Shown here in pieces: positions 1-5,614 of a DNA stretch of 6,055 bases (within the stretch, counting starts at the first letter, position 1; every line of letters starts with the position of its first letter). The stretch spans positions 1 through 6,055 of the forward strand of contig JACONB010000121.1 in the NCBI GenBank assembly GCA_014323965.1. Reading direction: 5' to 3'. The stretch comes from Prochloron sp. SP5CPC1 (lineage in GTDB: Bacteria > Cyanobacteriota > Cyanobacteriia > Cyanobacteriales > Prochloraceae). The position numbers and the translations under genes were made by a program. The notes below the pieces were generated by a model that did no database searches, was not told the DNA's origin, and saw only the letters and a program-made list of their open reading frames with translations.

Positions 1-894
1 AATCTTGTCTGCGAAGCGCAATAATTCCCACCAATTTTGCCTGTCTATCAGCCTTTCGGCCAATTTAACCATCTTTTTCTGAGCATCGGCTATGATATTT
101 TGGGCATTACCATAGGCATAGCTTTCTTTACCAATTGCTTCTGCTATCTTAATTGCTTGGAGAAGATTCTCCAAACCCCCACGGCGCAATGCTTTATAAG
201 CGGAGTCTAGCTTTTTACTTTCTTCTCTGGCTAGTTGAATTGTATCAATTAGTTCTTGATATTTGGTTGTCGCCCAATAATCATTCTTTACATAGGACAA
301 TTTGACTGAATGGCGAAACGCTAGCAACCAGTTACCAGCGCGCAACTGCTTGTCTGCTTCATTATAACTTTCAACTCCTGAAGCCCAAATTGAGCGCCAA
401 CGTTCAATCCTGTCTGCTACCAATTGATACACTTCAGCTTTAATGGGAATGTTTTCGGCCATAGCGATCGCCTTATCTAGTTCCCCCCTCTGGAACTTTC
501 GCTCTGCCAAATTCAAGATATCTGTAGCCCATTCTTCCACATGGTCATTAATTTGGGGGCGTAGGGGATGATCCAGGGGCAATGCTTCGACTAAGGCGAT
601 CGCCCTGAGCAAACTATCCCCTGTCTTTTTCTCTGCTTCTAACTGAGCGCAATATATCCGCATTGAAGCAGATGCAAATTGCCAAGAAACTTGATCGCAG
701 TTGGGCGCTTCCGACAACTTAAACAACCAGATCGTTGCCCCAAAGCTAACCCCGCTAGTAACCAGAACAAACAAAAAGACCCATAATCGGAAAATAGGCC
801 AACTTACACCCCTGTTAGCCTTTCTTGCAGGGTTAGATTTCTCTATCTGTTCAGCCCTAGTCCCTATTTTTCTGGCATCAGTGTTGCTCTTCAT
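1..894 (-). CDS. Membrane-anchored helical protein of unknown function, 3' end outside the window
   Basis: An open frame of 298 codons runs from an ATG at 894 to the left edge without a stop, so the C-terminus is missing. An in-frame stop lies upstream near position 939, and a GTG two codons before the ATG (898-900) is an alternative start. The first 30 residues are polar and basic (MKSNTDARKIGTRAEQ). A single hydrophobic segment follows at about residues 37-58 (LWVFLFVLVTSGVSFGATIW), and the rest is polar, charged and rich in predicted helix, with repeated AIxxAE-type stretches such as KAIAMAENIP and LQAIKIAEAIG. This suggests one membrane anchor with a helical-repeat soluble domain; positive charges before the anchor favour a cytoplasmic N-terminus. 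Two HIP1 sites lie inside the gene. I recall similar cyanobacterial proteins labelled hypothetical or, loosely, chromosome segregation ATPase, but no nucleotide-binding motif is visible here. That the frame is coding is fairly sure; its function is unknown. Confidence 0.8.
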   Translation of the reverse strand, partial: MKSNTDARKIGTRAEQIEKSNPARKANRGVSWPIFRLWVFLFVLVTSGVSFGATIWLFKLSEAPNCDQVSWQFASASMRIYCAQLEAEKKTGDSLLRAIALVEALPLDHPLRPQINDHVEEWATDILNLAERKFQRGELDKAIAMAENIPIKAEVYQLVADRIERWRSIWASGVESYNEADKQLRAGNWLLAFRHSVKLSYVKNDYWATTKYQELIDTIQLAREESKKLDSAYKALRRGGLENLLQAIKIAEAIGKESYAYGNAQNIIADAQKKMVKLAERLIDRQNWWELLRFADKI

Positions 895-1163
895 TACCAC
901 GGTGATAGCCTCAGAATGACTTATCTTTCCAATATATCAGGCGATTTCAGAATTTTAGGTTTCTGTATCGGTCTAAACTTGGGGACAAGTAAAGCTAAAG
1001 AAGCGTTCTCTAAGCTAGAATCTATTGCAGGTGCAATCTGGTTTTTTTGTCTACTCATGATAACATAACCAGCAGTAAGAACAAAATAGGTGTTTCCTTC
1101 TTTTTACTTTTTTTTTGTAGCAGCGCCGCCGGAAACCAAAATAGATGGATAATGTTATAGTTT

Positions 1164-1182
1164 GGGTGAGCAATACTCACCC
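1164..1182. repeat. Inverted repeat GGGTGAG-N5-CTCACCC
   Basis: Perfect 7-base arms (1164-1170 and 1176-1182) flank the loop CAATA, and the right arm continues into CTACA. The arrangement resembles the dispersed GTGGGCAATGCCCACCCTAC-type hairpin that I recall from cyanobacterial spacers. It is far from any gene end (270 bases before the hslO stop), so it is more likely a dispersed repeat than a terminator. It shares the ending CACCCTAC with the hairpin at 1428-1446. Confidence 0.6.
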
Positions 1183-1249
1183 TACAGGACGCCACATTTG
1201 ACCATGATACTAAGATAACACTTCCTCAAACAAATGTCAACCCCTTTTT

Positions 1250-1270
1250 CAGTAACCAGTTACCAGTGGT
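1250..1270. repeat. Short tandem heptamer repeat (STRR-like), about three units
   Basis: Three consecutive 7-mers read CAGTAAC, CAGTTAC and CAGTGGT; the first two differ at one base and the third has diverged. Short tandemly repeated heptamers of this kind are known from heterocystous and other filamentous cyanobacteria. The array is very short, so chance is not excluded. Confidence 0.45.
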
Positions 1271-1427
1271 GCCCGTAGCAGACCCTTTCCCCGGGCGATC
1301 GCCCAGAAATACTGAGCAAGGCAAAATTTCCAATTATTAGGAGAAAAATTTTGTTACACAACTAAAGAATTCTCTGCATTTATCCGTGTTAATCAACGTC
1401 CATCTGCGGTTAATAATGGATGGATTC

Positions 1428-1446
1428 GGTGCGTTGCAAACGCACC
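1428..1446. terminator. Hairpin GGTGCGTT-GCA-AACGCACC just downstream of hslO
   Basis: Perfect 8-base arms (1428-1435 and 1439-1446) with a 3-base loop form a GC-rich hairpin that starts 8 bases after the hslO stop on the minus strand. The position suits transcription termination or protection of the hslO mRNA 3' end. No T-run follows on the minus strand, so it is not a classical intrinsic terminator. The sequence, with flanking CTAC, also matches a widespread cyanobacterial dispersed hairpin, so it may be a repeat that happens to sit here. Confidence 0.45.
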
Positions 1447-1454
1447 CTACTGCG

Positions 1455-2339
1455 CTATAAATCCTGAATCAATTCTAGCAGATGATTACTACGAGCTTGG
1501 TAAACTTCGCCGCAAAATTGGCAACTAGCTTCCGCACCGTCATCTTTTTCTATCATATCCTGCAATTCTGCTTCCCCCAACATTTTTAGAGCACCCAAAA
1601 CCCGCTGGAAAGAGCAACCACAGTGAAATCGTACCATTTGCACTTCGGGAAAAATAACTAACCCCAAATCACCCAACAATTGCTCCAATATTTGTGGTAA
1701 AGTTTTACCAGCCCTTAGTAAAGGAGTAAACCCTGTTAATTTACCTACCCGCTCCTCTAAAATTTCAATTAAGTTTTCATCTCTGGCAGCTTTCGGCAAA
1801 ACTTGTAACAGCAGTCCTCCTGAAGCGGTAACCCCTTCTTCCCCAACAAACACACCCACTAACAATGCAGAAGGAGTTTGTTCAGAAGTAACCAAATAAC
1901 TAGCAATATCCTCCCCAATTTCACCAGAAACCAGCTCCACTGTACCAGAATAAGGATAGCCATAGCCCACGTCTCTAATTACATAGAGGTACCCTTCTTT
2001 CCCCACAGCACCTCCCACATCTAGCTTTCCTTGAGCATTCGGGGGCAATTCTACCCCAGGATTTTCCACGTACCCCCTCACTGTACCGTCAGATCCAGCG
2101 TCCACAAATACCAGCCCTAGAGGTCCATTGCCTTTAATGCGAATATTTATCCTAGCCCGCTCCTCCTTCATATTAGAAGCCAGTAATAAACCAGAGGACA
2201 TGGCACGTCCCAGGGTTGCCGTGGCTACATAGGATAGTTTGTGCCGCATTCTGGCGGATTCCGTGAGGCGGGTGGTAATGACCCCTACTGCTCTAATACC
2301 GCCATCTGCTGCTGTAGCCCGGATTAGTCGATCTGCCAT
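1455..2339 (-). CDS. hslO: Hsp33 family redox-regulated molecular chaperone HslO
   Basis: Hsp33 is a cytoplasmic holdase that is inactive when reduced and zinc-bound. Oxidation of its C-terminal cysteines releases zinc and exposes surfaces that bind unfolding proteins. The 294-residue product is the usual family length. The N-terminal chaperone domain begins MADRLIRATAADGGIRAVGV, and blocks such as GPLGLVFVDAGSDGTVRGYVENP and YLVTSEQTPSALLVGVF are typical of HslO. The redox switch is complete: Cys240 and Cys242 (CGC) and Cys273 and Cys276 (CQFC), the CxC plus CxxC pattern with 30 residues between the pairs. The ATG at 2337-2339 gives the expected N-terminus, with a purine-rich AAGAGAA just upstream. 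The gene reads away from the SRPBCC-like gene across a 67-base shared spacer and ends 8 bases before a hairpin. Nothing suggests damage, and the identification is firm. Confidence 0.96.
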   Translation of the reverse strand: MADRLIRATAADGGIRAVGVITTRLTESARMRHKLSYVATATLGRAMSSGLLLASNMKEERARINIRIKGNGPLGLVFVDAGSDGTVRGYVENPGVELPPNAQGKLDVGGAVGKEGYLYVIRDVGYGYPYSGTVELVSGEIGEDIASYLVTSEQTPSALLVGVFVGEEGVTASGGLLLQVLPKAARDENLIEILEERVGKLTGFTPLLRAGKTLPQILEQLLGDLGLVIFPEVQMVRFHCGCSFQRVLGALKMLGEAELQDMIEKDDGAEASCQFCGEVYQARSNHLLELIQDL

Positions 2340-2406
2340 GAATTCTCTTACACTTCTTTACAATATATTCTATTTTAGTTATTGGTTGTTCCTTTTGGTT
2401 TTTAAG
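2340..2406. promoter_or_regulatory. Shared AT-rich spacer between divergent hslO and the SRPBCC-like gene
   Basis: This 67-base AT-rich spacer must carry the hslO promoter and may carry that of the rightward gene. Candidate −10 boxes are TAGAAT on the minus strand (2372-2367), about 28 bases before the hslO ATG, and TACAAT on the plus strand (2359-2364). Neither has a convincing −35 box. The assignments rest on position and base match only. Confidence 0.35.
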
Positions 2407-2802
2407 ATGATTGGCAAATTTCAGCAAAGTAACCTCCGCATTGAAGTAGAAGCGTCGGCGATCGCCCTCCGTAAGAGTTTATTGTATCCCGAGCGCATGA
2501 GTAAATGGCTGTGGCCAATTAGCTTTTCTTCTGGACTACCCTCAAAGTTCTCTGTGGGAACCACCTATAGCAGTTTTTTTGGACCTATAGAAATCAAACA
2601 CCGAGTGGAAGTCGCTAGTGACAACTGTTTGCGCTTATTGTTGAGTGAAGGTATAGACGGCTATCATGAATGGTATTGGGGAGATGGTTGGGTCCAGTCT
2701 CGTCTGGAGGGTATCTCTCTATTATCCTTAAGTTTAGGTCAAACTTTCAGTTTATTGCGACTGCGGCAATTTCTTACTACTATAGATGATACGGAAAGTT
2801 AA
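2407..2802 (+). CDS. SRPBCC-like small protein of unknown ligand
   Basis: Starting at the ATG at 2407 the product has 131 residues. It begins MIGKFQQSNLRIEVEASAIA, then has a helix-like stretch with YPERMSKWLWP, and ends in alternating strands rich in aromatics (GYHEWYWGDGWVQSRLEG) plus a long C-terminal helix. This order (strand, helix pair, curved sheet, long helix) and the opening phrase fit the START/SRPBCC ligand-binding fold, which I recall as a conserved hypothetical protein in cyanobacteria; no ligand can be inferred. The frame is open further upstream. An ATG at 2338 would overlap the hslO start codon and add a hydrophobic 23-residue leader translated from the AT-rich spacer, so I prefer 2407, although neither start has a clear ribosome binding site. 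The gene converges on ruvA with only 7 bases between stop codons. A HIP1 site lies near its 5' end (2458-2465). Confidence 0.75.
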   Translation: MIGKFQQSNLRIEVEASAIALRKSLLYPERMSKWLWPISFSSGLPSKFSVGTTYSSFFGPIEIKHRVEVASDNCLRLLLSEGIDGYHEWYWGDGWVQSRLEGISLLSLSLGQTFSLLRLRQFLTTIDDTES

Positions 2803-2809
2803 AGCGAAT

Positions 2810-3442
2810 TTAAACATCGTTACTCAACCAGGCTATAGCACTTCTGATCCAATCTTCGGCATTTGGGTTTTGCAGCAGGAGGTTATCTTTACTCAGAGCT
2901 GAAATAGCCTGTTCGATTTCTTCGTTAGAATAGCCCAATGCTAACAGAGTCATTTCCACGTCTTCTAAAATAGCCACTGGGGGAGTAGCAGCAGAAGGGG
3001 AAACCTTTACTCCAGCAAGTTTGCGCCATTGAGCGAGTTTTGTTTTCAGTTCTAGAGAAATTCTTTCAGCAGTTTTCTTCCCCACACCGGGAGTTTTCAC
3101 TAAAGTACGGATATTACCGGTTACAATTGCCTGAACTAAATCTTCGATTCCCAGGGTATCAATGAGGGCGATCGCCAGTTGATTTCCAATCCCACTTACT
3201 TGAATCAATTGGCGAAATAAATCTCTTTCCGCTGAAGAAGCAAAACCGTAAAGTATTTGCTGGTCTTCCCTTATTTGCAAGTGAGTGAAGATTTGCACTA
3301 CTTCCTCTATCTTTATCTCCTCAGCAAGACGTCCCGGAATGGAAATTTCGTAGCCAACTTGGTTCACCTCCACAATGAGTATAATACGATGGCTGGTGCT
3401 TTTGATAATAGCGATCGCCTGACCTTTAAGATAGCTAATCAT
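2810..3442 (-). CDS. ruvA: Holliday junction branch migration complex subunit RuvA
   Basis: RuvA binds four-way DNA junctions as a tetramer and loads the RuvB motor, driving branch migration before RuvC cleavage in recombinational repair. The 210-residue product has all three domains. Residues 1-65 form the OB fold (MISYLKGQAI, VGYEISIPG), including the acidic pin Glu59-Asp60 in REDQQILYGF. Residues 70-136 hold two helix-hairpin-helix motifs, VSGIGNQLA (82-90) and TPGVGKKTAERI (117-128), which grip the DNA backbone. After a Pro/Ala/Ser-rich linker, residues 157-207 are the mobile RuvB-binding domain (EDVEMTLLALGYSNEEIEQAI). The ATG at 3440-3442 gives the canonical N-terminus. The gene stands alone, with no ruvB or ruvC beside it, as is common in cyanobacteria. 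An extended −10 promoter lies 34 bases upstream. It contains two HIP1 sites (3168-3175, 3411-3418). Confidence 0.97.
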   Translation of the reverse strand: MISYLKGQAIAIIKSTSHRIILIVEVNQVGYEISIPGRLAEEIKIEEVVQIFTHLQIREDQQILYGFASSAERDLFRQLIQVSGIGNQLAIALIDTLGIEDLVQAIVTGNIRTLVKTPGVGKKTAERISLELKTKLAQWRKLAGVKVSPSAATPPVAILEDVEMTLLALGYSNEEIEQAISALSKDNLLLQNPNAEDWIRSAIAWLSNDV

Positions 3443-3475
3443 TTTCTTAGTTATTCTTGTACCTCTTAAACCTTA

Positions 3476-3484
3476 ATTATAGCA
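3476..3484 (-). promoter_or_regulatory. Extended −10 promoter for ruvA
   Basis: On the minus strand this reads TGCTATAAT, a perfect consensus −10 hexamer preceded by the TGn extension. It lies 33-34 bases before the ruvA ATG, giving a leader of about 25-28 bases. No good −35 box is seen 16-18 bases further upstream, which an extended −10 promoter can tolerate. Confidence 0.55.
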
Positions 3485-3501
3485 CCTTGGCTCCAAAAAC
3501 T

Positions 3502-3525
3502 CTCTGTGCCTCTGTGCCTCTGCGT
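3502..3525. repeat. Tandem octamer repeat, three units of CTCTGTGC type
   Basis: Three adjacent 8-mers read CTCTGTGC, CTCTGTGC and CTCTGCGT. This pyrimidine/GTG-rich motif is a familiar dispersed intergenic repeat in filamentous cyanobacteria, from memory rather than a search. It sits between the divergent ruvA and uma2 promoters and close to the point where the accessory strip begins. Confidence 0.6.
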
Positions 3526-3567
3526 GAAACTTTCCCAAAAATAAATATTAAACCAAATTATAGGGGC

Positions 3568-3573
3568 TATAAT
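3568..3573 (+). promoter_or_regulatory. Candidate −10 box for the uma2 gene
   Basis: A consensus TATAAT hexamer lies 33 bases before the uma2 ATG at 3607. No −35 box matching TTGACA is found at 16-18 bases upstream and the surroundings are AT-rich, so the match could be chance. Confidence 0.35.
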
Positions 3574-3606
3574 ATAGATATATTATCAGCAATTGAGAGC
3601 CGAGCC

Positions 3607-4342
3607 ATGACCGTCACTCAAATTAAATCCAGAGTAACCCCGATGACCTATCAAGTCACCTGGGAGAAGCAACAGTGAAGATTATCCATTACCAGACTCG
3701 CCAGGGTCGAGTACAAGTCATCCCCTTTTAGCAGCAGCCCTGCGTGATAACCTGGAATTTATCGGCTTATTGACCACCGAGAGTTTGGTAGGTTCTAACC
3801 TGGGCATTTGCGCTACCGTTAATGGCCAAACCATCGTCAAAGCACCAGATTGGTTTTACGTTCCCAAAGTTTTTCCCCTAGATCCACCGCGAGCCAGAAG
3901 AAGCTATACTCCCGGTGTAGAAGGAGAAATTCCCGTTATTGTGATGGAGTTTTTGTCCGCAACCGACGGAGGAGAATATTCCTCCAGACCAATATATCCC
4001 TATGGTAAACTCTGGTTCTACGAACGAATTTTGCAAGTACCCATCTACGTTATCTTCGAGCCAGAAAGAGGTAATCTAGAAGTGCGGCAATTACGTTCCG
4101 GAAGTTATCAGATTCTTGATGCTAATACTGAAGAGCGCTACTGGATTGAATCTATCAATCTATACCTAGGGGTGTGGTACGGTACGAAGGCAGATCGGAC
4201 TGGCTACTGGTTGCGATGGTGGGACGCAAACGGTAACTTGCTATTATGGGGAGGTGAGTTATTAGAACAGGAACGTCAACGAGTAGAAAAGTTAGAATCC
4301 TATCTTCGCTCTCAGGGCATTAATCCAGAGCAAATTTTATAG
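3607..4342 (+). pseudogene. Uma2 family (PD-(D/E)XK-type) restriction endonuclease-like gene, broken by a +1 frameshift
   Basis: Uma2 proteins (DUF820) have a PD-(D/E)XK nuclease-like fold and are multicopy in cyanobacteria; their role is poorly known and often linked to mobile DNA. The ATG at 3607 opens with the typical MTVTQIKSRVTPMTYQV and WEKQQ, then hits TGA at 3676-3678. The next frame continues the family pattern at once: EDYPLPD, HPLLAAALRDNLEF, then through to the TAG at 4340-4342. Omitting T3676 joins the halves into 244 residues, a normal family length, with the spacing from WEK to PLP as I recall it for relatives. Candidate catalytic residues are all downstream: Asp81 (KAPDW), Glu114 (IVMEFLS) and Lys134 (YPYGKLW). 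The C-terminus (LLEQERQRVEKLESYL) is a short charged helix. A TTG at 3770 could start a shorter product, but homology extends well before it. Decay is likeliest; sequencing error or recoding remain possible. Confidence 0.85.
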
Positions 4343-4397
4343 GTAATATTGAAACTGATGGGTTTAGGTTGCGACAGATAGTGATATTATATTACCT
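4341..4397. repeat. 9-base inverted repeat enclosing the uma2-parA junction
   Basis: AGGTAATAT (4341-4349) and ATATTACCT (4389-4397) are perfect inverted copies, 39 bases apart. The left arm begins inside the uma2 stop codon; the right arm ends directly before the GTG of the ParA-like frame. It could fold as an AT-rich stem, or be the ends of a tiny element or deletion scar. No flanking target duplication is seen. Confidence 0.5.
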
Positions 4398-5174
4398 GTG
4401 AAGCCCAGTCAAACGTCTCACAAAAATCTATTTATTTATTGTGGCAACTTAGCACTGTCAGAAGTCGAAACTCAAATTAGTGTAGCACTAACTACTCCTC
4501 AAACACTTCCAGCAATGAGAAATATACCTGGCAGTGTCGGAAAATTGCTTAGATTAACAGCGGAAAAATTGGATTTTGATTATATCATTATAGATATGAG
4601 CCCAAGTGTGGGTGCTCTGAATGAATGCTTATTAATGTCTAGTGACTATTTTATAGTTCCAACATGTCCCGATTTCTTTTGTGCTCAGGCTATTAAATCA
4701 TTGTCAAAGATTCTTCCAAAGTGGAATCAAGAAGTTCAGCAATTCAGAGCAGAAAATATTGATTATCCACTTCCGAGTAATCCACCCAAATTTCTTGGAT
4801 TCATTTCCCAACGTTATCGTCCCAGAAACGGTGCTCCTGTTAAATCATTTCAAAAGTGGATTGACATAATTAAGACTACTGTAAACAGCCAACTTATACC
4901 CGCACTATCGCCACTAGATATGACAGTAGAGCTTCAAAAATTTAAAGCATGTTTACCAAGTAAAGAGCCATATCATTTAGCACACATCGCAGACTTCAAC
5001 TCTCTTATTGCTCAATCCCAAAAACACAATGTTCCTGTCTTTGCGCTTTCAGATGACGAGATTGAACAAGTTGGTGCCGCCTTAAATACTATGAAAACAA
5101 ATAGAGATGATTTTCACCATGTTTTTTCGACACTAGCCAGTGAAATACACAAACTAACCGAAAGAGTAAAATAA
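4398..5174 (+). pseudogene. ParA/MinD-like partition ATPase, 5'-truncated and lacking the P-loop
   Basis: ParA-type ATPases move plasmids, chromosomes or protein cargo. Seen here are the Walker-B-like strand FDYIIIDMSPSVGALN with Asp66 (counting the GTG at 4398 as residue 1), the following strand DYFIVPTCPDFFCAQAI (about 83-99), and a C-terminal region typical of larger cyanobacterial AAA_31 ParA proteins (PVKSFQKW; PVFALSDDEIEQVG). The N-terminal KGGVGKTT P-loop is absent: the readable part begins just before KNLFIYCGNLALSEVE, which in relatives I recall follows roughly 100 residues including the P-loop. Family-like sequence may reach back in frame to about 4383 (DIILPVKPS), until TAG at 4365-4367. 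The GTG has no Shine-Dalgarno sequence, and the next ATG (4515) none either. The gene is more AT-rich than its neighbours. I infer a deletion remnant that cannot bind ATP normally. The stop overlaps the next start as TAATG. Confidence 0.85.
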
Positions 5175-5319
5175 TGTCCTCCTTACTCTTAAATTTATTG
5201 AAATACCCATTCCGAAGAACAGCGTCGTAAGTTGGAAGCATTACTCAGTCTCAAGCTGAGTGATGAGTGAGATTAGCCGGAATGCTCAGACGCGAGAAGA
5301 GATTTTGAATGAGGAGTGA
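5174..5319 (+). pseudogene. Remnant of a tiny gene coupled to parA, apparently frameshifted twice
   Basis: The ATG at 5174-5176 overlaps the parA stop as TAATG, typical of translational coupling, and reads MSSLLLNLLK. The frame then becomes YPFRRTAS and stops. In the next frame, 5202-5270 reads THSEEQRRKLEALLSLKLSDE and stops at TGA 5268-5270. In the third frame, 5263-5319 reads EISRNAQTREEILNEE and stops. Omitting one T near 5203 and T5268 joins these into one charged, helical protein of about 47 residues. I do not recognise the family. A second gene placed directly after parA is often a DNA-binding partner, but no such domain is demonstrable here. Alternatively these may be two unrelated small frames; the last also has its own ATG (5263) overlapping the previous stop. 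Confidence 0.45.
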
Positions 5320-5332
5320 TATGCGCTACATT
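5305..5332 (+). promoter_or_regulatory. Candidate sigma-70-type promoter for vapB
   Basis: TTGAAT (5305-5310) and TACATT (5327-5332) are spaced by 16 bases, each matching four of six consensus bases. Transcription would begin near 5339, leaving a leader of about 30 bases that contains the ribosome binding site AAGGA at 5356-5360. No clear palindromic operator for VapB autorepression was found. Confidence 0.3.
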
Positions 5333-5369
5333 AGTGACAACGGTAATAGAATTTCAAGGAAATTGCTTC

Positions 5370-5609
5370 ATGCCAAACTCATGCCATGTTTCTCTCTTAC
5401 TCAATGGACAAAATCAAATCCTAACGATTCCTCATGAATTTGCTCTATCCAGTACAAAAGTGTTGTTACTCAAACAAGGAAATCGATTAATTATTGAACC
5501 CATTCGCCCCGGTTCTCTCCTTTCTCTGCTGACTACATTGGAAGAAATCACAGAGGATTTTCCTGATGTGGATGAAGAACTACTGCCCTTAGATGACATA
5601 ACCCTATAG
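5370..5609 (+). CDS. vapB: VapB-type antitoxin (AbrB/MazE-like swapped-hairpin)
   Basis: The antitoxin of a type II VapBC pair binds its own promoter through the N-terminal domain and masks the VapC ribonuclease through the C-terminal tail. The 79-residue product has the characteristic N-terminal signature: LLNGQNQILTIPHEFAL (residues 10-26), then TKVLLLKQGNRLIIEPI (29-45), matching the NGQxQAVRLPxEF / V.I.R.G..LII.P pattern of this family. The tail is acidic (EDFPDVDEELLPLDD), as expected for the toxin-wrapping part. The ATG at 5370 is preferred over an upstream in-frame GTG at 5316 because AAGGA lies 9 bases before it and the family signature starts right after it. The vapC ATG follows 5 bases after the stop. 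The gene is intact although its toxin partner is broken, so it may now be an orphan antitoxin or repressor. Confidence 0.88.
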   Translation: MPNSCHVSLLLNGQNQILTIPHEFALSSTKVLLLKQGNRLIIEPIRPGSLLSLLTTLEEITEDFPDVDEELLPLDDITL

Positions 5610-5614
5610 TCCCA

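Larger units (their letters stand above)
895..1454. other. Non-coding spacer between the membrane-protein gene and hslO
   Basis: No convincing reading frame is seen on either strand in these 560 bases. The stretch contains the 5' flank of the leftward membrane-protein gene, a run of T residues near 1106-1116, one HIP1 site at 1295-1302, and three small repeat motifs annotated separately. A weak −10-like TATATT lies on the minus strand near 930-936, about 35 bases before the ATG at 894, without a clear −35. Around 1388-1415 the sequence (ATCCGTGTTAATCAACGTCC and onwards to TGCGGTTAAT) resembles a dispersed intergenic repeat that I recall from filamentous cyanobacterial genomes. I see no tRNA, rRNA or recognisable insertion-sequence end. 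Confidence 0.6.

Noticed and set aside
701..919. A 72-codon plus-strand frame with a hydrophobic C-terminal half
   Set aside because: It lies wholly antisense to the N-terminal part of the long minus-strand gene, has no ribosome binding site, and its hydrophobic look mirrors the membrane segment coded on the other strand.
1024..1048. Small hairpin ATTGC-AGGT-GCAAT followed by seven T residues, like an intrinsic terminator
   Set aside because: The stem is only five base pairs, a 4-base gap separates it from the T-run, and no plus-strand gene ends upstream.
2239..2406. 5' extension of the SRPBCC-like frame into hslO, including an ATG at 2338 that overlaps the hslO start codon (CATG)
   Set aside because: The extra residues are antisense hslO plus AT-rich promoter sequence. 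The family-like N-terminus begins at the 2407 ATG, and the overlapping start codons are a chance effect of CATG being palindromic.
3257..3469. A 70-codon plus-strand frame
   Set aside because: It is antisense to the well-conserved ruvA N-terminal domain and resembles no protein family.
3502..3525. The tandem octamers considered as a CRISPR array or direct-repeat attachment site
   Set aside because: There are no spacers between the units and no second copy elsewhere in the window, so it fits a simple dispersed intergenic repeat.
4681..4869. A 62-codon plus-strand frame inside the ParA-like gene
   Set aside because: It is an out-of-frame shadow; the ParA frame in the same place shows clear family motifs.
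5243..5261. Inverted repeat ACTCAG-N7-CTGAGT
   Set aside because: A six-base stem lying inside the apparent coding remnant, with no T-run. It is most likely a by-product of the coding sequence and not an operator or terminator.
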